Shown piece by piece: positions 14,620 to 18,014 of a stretch of DNA of 18,014 nt; within the stretch, counting starts at the first letter, position 1; each line of letters opens with the position of its first letter. Under the pieces are notes generated by a model. That model was not told the origin of the DNA. It did not search any database and saw only the letters and a program-made list of their open reading frames with translations. The stretch is taken from the NCBI GenBank assembly GCA_023381895.1, contig JAMCTA010000073.1, positions 9,455 through 27,468 on the forward strand. Reading direction: 5' to 3'. A program made the translations under genes and the position numbers. This DNA is from Chloroflexota bacterium (GTDB taxonomy: Bacteria; Chloroflexota; UBA4733).

Positions 14620-15900
14620 TCAGGCGAACGCCGCGAGCTGGAGCTGGTGCTGCAACCTGCCGCCCGGCTGCCCGGTGATCCGGCAGTCGGTGATGACCAT
14701 CTGCGTCACAATCCCGAGCTGCTGGTTGACGAGATAGATCACCTGCCCGGCCCCGAGCGTCCCAACGTAGCGCACGTCGACGTCCAGCTCCGCCTTTGTG
14801 ACCGGCTGGGCAAACTGGGAGAGCATGGCGCCGGCGCGCTGGGCCGCCGCGTTCTGGGTCTTCACGCTCGTGTCGACGACGTACTGCTGCCAGGCACCGT
14901 ACTGGGTCACCGACGGGTTGTTCTGCCGCCGGACGATCACCGGCAGGTCAAAGACGTAGGTAGCCACCACGGCCACTCCCGATCCGGGTGCCGTGGCAAA
15001 GCGCAGGATGCCCGTCTGGCTCGCCTGGTCGACACCCACGAGGCACTGGTTCCCCCCGAACCCGGAGCCCGTGTCGAGCGCGACTACCTGCGCGGCGCCA
15101 CCGACCGTCACCGTCGGGATAGAGCCGCCGGCGCTTGCGTCGGTGTCCGGCTTGTAGCTCAGCGGAAAGTTCGTCTGCTGCCCATCACCGACCCACGTGT
15201 CCGTAAAGGGCGCGGAGAGGTACGTTCCCCCGCGAAACGTCACGCTATTCGCCAGCTGTGAGGCGTCCGTCTCGTACCAGAAGGTGTCGCGCCGGTAGTT
15301 CACCCAGCCGCCACCGGCGCCTACCGCGTCGGTGAGGGCGATGTCGGCCTGCGGCACGTGGTTCTGGTCGAAGAAGTGCAGGTCTCCCATCGCGTCCACG
15401 TCCCACATGAGGTAGGTGCTCGCCAGGCTCATCTTCACGAGCCGGTCGAAGGCATCCGCCAGCGAGCTGTGGTGGACGTTGAAGAAGGCGATGGCCGGCA
15501 ACCCAGACTGCACGTTGTTGGTGGTGATCGCCACCGGGGGCGGGAAGGAAACGAGTAGATCCTTCACAATGGCATCCACCGTCGTGTTGCTGTACTTCTT
15601 GTTCGCCAGGGTGTGCTGGAGGTAGTAGCTGTCGTCCTGGCAGTAGAGCCGCCAGCGGTTGATGGATGGCCCGTCGCTCGCCATCTGCCGGGCACGGGTG
15701 ATAACGCCGCCGAACTTCGTGTTGACCCCGTCCGTGACCGTCACCCGCTGGAAAGGCAGGAAGCCCATCTGGAGCATCGTATCCAGGACGTCGAACTGCG
15801 CCGTGTCGCCCCGCCGCGTCAAGACCTGGGTGACCTGCACCGAGGAGACGTCGACGAAGGCGCTGAGGTCGTAGCCGGCCACGGTCACGGTGACGGTCAC
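14620..15900 (-). CDS. Phage tail baseplate hub-like protein
   Basis: 426 residues, GTG at 15900 with GGGGGAG about 5 nt upstream, 12 nt after the tape measure stop. The N-terminus TVTVAGYDLSAFVDVSSVQVTQVLTRRGDTAQFDV is the strand-rich opening of hub/tail-spike base proteins (gp27-like), with FLPFQRVTVTDG and KFGGVITRAR next. NTTVDAIVKDLLVSFPPPV and HHSSLADAFDRLVKMSLAST are the paired helical elements typical of hub domains. A middle region around 230-310 (DTWVGDGQQTNFPL ... GILRFATAPGSGVAV) resembles an inserted beta domain. The C-terminus is a closing barrel (GAGQVIYLVNQQLGIVTQMV). It forms the base to which fibres attach. Position after the tape measure gene agrees. Confidence 0.8.
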   Translation of the reverse strand: MTVTVTVAGYDLSAFVDVSSVQVTQVLTRRGDTAQFDVLDTMLQMGFLPFQRVTVTDGVNTKFGGVITRARQMASDGPSINRWRLYCQDDSYYLQHTLANKKYSNTTVDAIVKDLLVSFPPPVAITTNNVQSGLPAIAFFNVHHSSLADAFDRLVKMSLASTYLMWDVDAMGDLHFFDQNHVPQADIALTDAVGAGGGWVNYRRDTFWYETDASQLANSVTFRGGTYLSAPFTDTWVGDGQQTNFPLSYKPDTDASAGGSIPTVTVGGAAQVVALDTGSGFGGNQCLVGVDQASQTGILRFATAPGSGVAVVATYVFDLPVIVRRQNNPSVTQYGAWQQYVVDTSVKTQNAAAQRAGAMLSQFAQPVTKAELDVDVRYVGTLGAGQVIYLVNQQLGIVTQMVITDCRITGQPGGRLQHQLQLAAFA

Positions 15901-15912
15901 GAACTCCCCCTC

Positions 15913-17331
15913 TCAGCGCATCAGCGGGTAGGCCGCGCGCGTCTGCTGCACGAGCACCTGCCCCACCCGCGTCGCCAGGTCATCGAGCATCCGCTCGTTG
16001 AGGATGGTGTTTCCCGTCACGAGCACTGTCACGCCCCCACGTCCTGCGCCGCCAGTGGGGTTCACTGCCGGCGAGTGCCCTGGCACGAGGCCACCTGACG
16101 GTTGGGCTAGGGCGCTGCCAATGCCGAAGGGCTGTTGGACGGCTGTCGCGAGGCCCCGCACTGCCTCCTGGGCCGCACCCATCTGACTCGCCACCCCGGC
16201 GACAAAGCCCGCTACCGTCTGCTGCCCAATCTCCTGGAAAACCGCCGAGGGACTGTGAATGCCCAAGGCTGCCTTCGCCGCGTTGATGGCATTCTCGACG
16301 ACGCTTCTTGCAGCCTGGGCAATGTCACCGGCAACCCTAAGAATGCCCTGCTTCAACCCCTCGATGAGGTCTTCTCCAGCCTGGGCGAACTCTGGTGCGA
16401 AGCCCCGGACGAGGCTGAGCACCGTGTCCAGCAGCGTCTGCACCACCTCGAGCAACAGACTGACTCCTTCGCGACTCCGCTCTGTCAGAGCTTTCCATAT
16501 TATGTCAATCTCATGTTCCAACTCCGACCAGTCCTGGCGCCATAGCACGCCAAGCCTGGCCAGGCCACGGGCGATCACCGTCAGAAGCTGCACTGTGAGT
16601 ACACGAGCTTCCTGTCCGAAATCGCTGCCCAACGCCTGCAGTTCACGCACGAGCTGCCGCCACAGTTGCAGCGTGCGCCGGGACGCCTCTGCCCAGACCA
16701 CATCCCAGCGGCCCGACCACGACCCCAGAGCCTGCAGTGCTGCCTGCAGAAACTGCGTTAGCCACCGGGTACCCGCGGCAAGAGCCTGCGCTCCGGCGCG
16801 CACCACAAACTGCAGCCACTGTTCCACAGCCCCCACAGCACGCCGTCTCATTGCCGCAACACTACTCAGCATCTCACTCACATCTGTCTCGGCAGTCTGC
16901 GTCAGCGCCTGCGTGCTCAAGGCGGCGGCACTCTCCAGCGACGTCAGTGCCGGCAACGCGGCGCCGAGCACGTCCTGCAGTGCCTGGCTCAGATAGCGCA
17001 CCGTACCGGCGAGCGCAGCGCCACTGCCAGCCGCAGCTGCGGTCAGCACCTGGACTGAGGCTGCGACGTGCTCTGCTAGCGCCATAGTCTCAGCACTCGC
17101 GACTGCTTCCGCCGCTCCAAGGTCACGCGAGAGCGCCCCGCTCAGTGTGCACACTGCATCGAGGGCGCTCTCGCCCTGAGCGGTCAGCAGCGCGAACGGC
17201 ATCTCGCCACTGCCCGCATTGGCGAGCGTCACGGCGAGTCGCCGCACGTCTGCCGCCATCTCGCGCAGCAGCTGTTCACCTGTCGTTTGTACGTCCAGCA
17301 GTAGAAGCAGACGTGCTGTCTCACCCTCCAT
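15913..17331 (-). CDS. Phage tail tape measure protein (short)
   Basis: 472 residues, ATG 17331 with GGGAG about 7 nt upstream. Almost entirely helical and alanine-, leucine-, glutamine-rich, with no membrane signature in the first 350 residues but a hydrophobic run near 340. Residues 345-385 carry the tape-measure C-terminal motif: AINAAKAALGIHSPSAVFQE, then IGQQTVAGFVAGV. A glycine/proline-rich segment and LNERMLDDLATRVGQVLVQQ close the protein. Tape measure proteins set tail length and occupy the tail tube. At about 1.5 Angstrom per residue this would give a tail of roughly 70 nm (inference). It is short for the family. Confidence 0.85.
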   Translation of the reverse strand: MEGETARLLLLLDVQTTGEQLLREMAADVRRLAVTLANAGSGEMPFALLTAQGESALDAVCTLSGALSRDLGAAEAVASAETMALAEHVAASVQVLTAAAAGSGAALAGTVRYLSQALQDVLGAALPALTSLESAAALSTQALTQTAETDVSEMLSSVAAMRRRAVGAVEQWLQFVVRAGAQALAAGTRWLTQFLQAALQALGSWSGRWDVVWAEASRRTLQLWRQLVRELQALGSDFGQEARVLTVQLLTVIARGLARLGVLWRQDWSELEHEIDIIWKALTERSREGVSLLLEVVQTLLDTVLSLVRGFAPEFAQAGEDLIEGLKQGILRVAGDIAQAARSVVENAINAAKAALGIHSPSAVFQEIGQQTVAGFVAGVASQMGAAQEAVRGLATAVQQPFGIGSALAQPSGGLVPGHSPAVNPTGGAGRGGVTVLVTGNTILNERMLDDLATRVGQVLVQQTRAAYPLMR

Positions 17332-17430
17332 CTCTATCTCCCATCACCTGTCCACTCACCAGAACACCACTGCACAATCCGCCGCTACAACGCTAGTAGT
17401 CCGTTACTCCTCTTCTGGACAGTACTCGCA

Positions 17431-17449
17431 GACCTCCCCAAAGGAGGTC
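17431..17449. repeat. Perfect 7-bp-arm hairpin
   Basis: GACCTCC (17431-17437) and GGAGGTC (17443-17449) flank a 5-nt loop. It abuts the first copy of the palindromic repeat. No T-tract on either side, so it is more likely part of the repeat cluster than a terminator. Confidence 0.45.
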
Positions 17450-17525
17450 CCTCGCCCGTCACACGGGAGAGGGATGCCGGAGGCAGGGTGAGGGCAGGTA
17501 AGCCCCTCGCCCGTCACACGGGAGA
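17449..17525. repeat. Two direct copies of a REP-like palindromic element
   Basis: One unit spans 17449-17473 and the second 17504-17525, 55 nt apart; about 22 bases are identical. Each unit is itself an inverted repeat: CCCT..CCCGT pairing with ACGGG (and AGGG in copy 1). GGTGAGGG-type sequence between them belongs to the same style of extragenic repeat. It lies in the gap between the tape measure start (minus) and the small plus-strand gene. Confidence 0.7.
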
Positions 17526-17586
17526 CGCCCACCGTGCCGGTACCGGCCGTGTCACATTGATCGACTCAACACGCCTACCGATGAGC

Positions 17587-17592
17587 TATACT
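17587..17592 (+). promoter_or_regulatory. Candidate -10 element for a leaderless transcript
   Basis: TATACT at 17587-17592 lies 6 nt before the ATG at 17599, so a transcript would begin at about that ATG. No ribosome site precedes either ATG (17581, 17599). The best -35-like sequence, TTGATC at 17557, is too far (24-nt spacer), so this is weak. Confidence 0.3.
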
Positions 17593-17598
17593 CCCGCC

Positions 17599-17763
17599 AT
17601 GCCATCCTTTTGGAAGATGATGCGCTGGTTCTACTTCTTCCGGGCGCTCTCCCGTGGCCCGGGCTACTTCGTGCGCTACGAGGTGCGCCGCCAAGCCCGC
17701 CGGGCGATCTACCGCGCCACACGTCGCCGTTCTGTTCGTCCTACCCGCTACCGCCGTCGCTGA
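17599..17763 (+). CDS. Small, very basic protein of unknown function
   Basis: 54 residues from ATG 17599 (60 from ATG 17581). MPSFWKMMRWFYFFRALSRG is an aromatic, amphipathic start; the rest (GYFVRYEVRRQARRAIYRAT, then RRRSVRPTRYRRR) is about one-third arginine with no acidic residue except E. It could bind nucleic acid or membrane. It runs opposite to the surrounding tail genes. The antisense frame reads as a shadow. I do not recognise a family. Confidence 0.5.
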   Translation: MPSFWKMMRWFYFFRALSRGPGYFVRYEVRRQARRAIYRATRRRSVRPTRYRRR

Positions 17764-17803
17764 CCGGCCCGGTCCCGCCCCTCCTCCTGTACGCAGCCAC
17801 CCC

Positions 17804-18014
17804 TCACTCAAGGCTGACCGCAGCGGCGCCGCTCTCCTGGATCATCCACTCTTCCTCTGCTGCCTGAAGCGTCCAGCGGAGCACCGGCAGCCCCAGCGAG
17901 AGCGTCATCCGGTCGCGCGTCACCCTATTCCAGGCGCGGTAGAGCTTCCCCTCGCGGAGTCCTTGAATCGTCAACGCGACCACCTCACCCGGCTGGCTCG
18001 GCACGGAGAACAGC
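17804..18014 (-). CDS. C-terminal end of an unidentified gene (start off window)
   Basis: The minus-strand frame is open from the window edge to TAA at 17804-17806. A GTG at 18004 is inside the frame, but codons upstream of it are also open (LFS), so the start may be outside the window. The visible part is QPGEVVALTIQGLREGKLYR, then AWNRVTRDRMTLSLGLPVL ... AAEEEWMIQESGAAAVSLE. Strand and position, upstream of the tape measure gene, suggest a phage tail or assembly gene, but no family is recognised. Confidence 0.5.
   Translation of the reverse strand, partial: LFSVPSQPGEVVALTIQGLREGKLYRAWNRVTRDRMTLSLGLPVLRWTLQAAEEEWMIQESGAAAVSLE

Noticed and set aside
14479..15261. 260-residue plus-strand ORF opposite the hub gene
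   Set aside because: Low-complexity arginine/proline/glycine translation, no motif; the antisense hub frame has ribosome site, motifs and gene spacing.
1..18014. CRISPR array, rRNA or tRNA genes
   Set aside because: No regularly spaced repeat array beyond the two-copy palindrome at 17449-17525; no cloverleaf or rRNA-like sequence seen by eye. A tRNAscan or Rfam search would be decisive.

Overview
The window is high-GC bacterial DNA with tightly packed genes, GTG and TTG starts next to ATG, and clear Shine-Dalgarno sites before most starts. The gene mix suggests Chloroflexota, probably Thermomicrobia-like: a DUF2079 membrane protein with a C-terminal beta domain, a heme A synthase with two cysteine pairs, and a very long GAF/PAS sensor. 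The taxonomy is inference from content; no marker gene is present.

Layout. (1) 1-1645, minus strand: a Gfo/Idh/MocA oxidoreductase cut by the window edge, preceded by the decayed C-terminal part of a sugar ABC transporter solute-binding protein with an in-frame stop. This looks like the residue of a carbohydrate operon whose permease genes are missing. (2) 1857-8862, plus strand: a DUF2079 integral membrane protein, a small one-helix protein with a CxxC/CxxH knuckle, a class I DNA photolyase, a two-gene cassette (TIM-barrel sugar isomerase/epimerase plus short-chain dehydrogenase) and heme A synthase. (3) 9107-12836: a small minus-strand gene faces a giant plus-strand sensor (two GAF-like regions, five tandem PAS repeats, a DHp-like histidine segment). 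The sensor is interrupted by TAA inside the dimerisation segment, and no ATPase domain follows. (4) 12951-18014, minus strand: a phage tail module read right to left, comprising the end of an unidentified gene, a short tape measure protein, a hub/baseplate-like protein, three small tail or fibre proteins and a small zinc-ribbon protein. No capsid, terminase, lysis or integrase gene is in view. A small, very basic plus-strand protein and palindromic repeats lie just upstream of the tape measure gene.

How the genes work together: the isomerase and the dehydrogenase are 6 nt apart and probably act in one sugar or sugar-acid pathway. The tail genes are 2 to about 20 nt apart and form one transcription unit. 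The other genes look like single units. The strongest points for a second look are the interrupted DHp-only PAS sensor, the palindrome over the inferred photolyase transcription start, and the tail module with its embedded opposite-strand gene.
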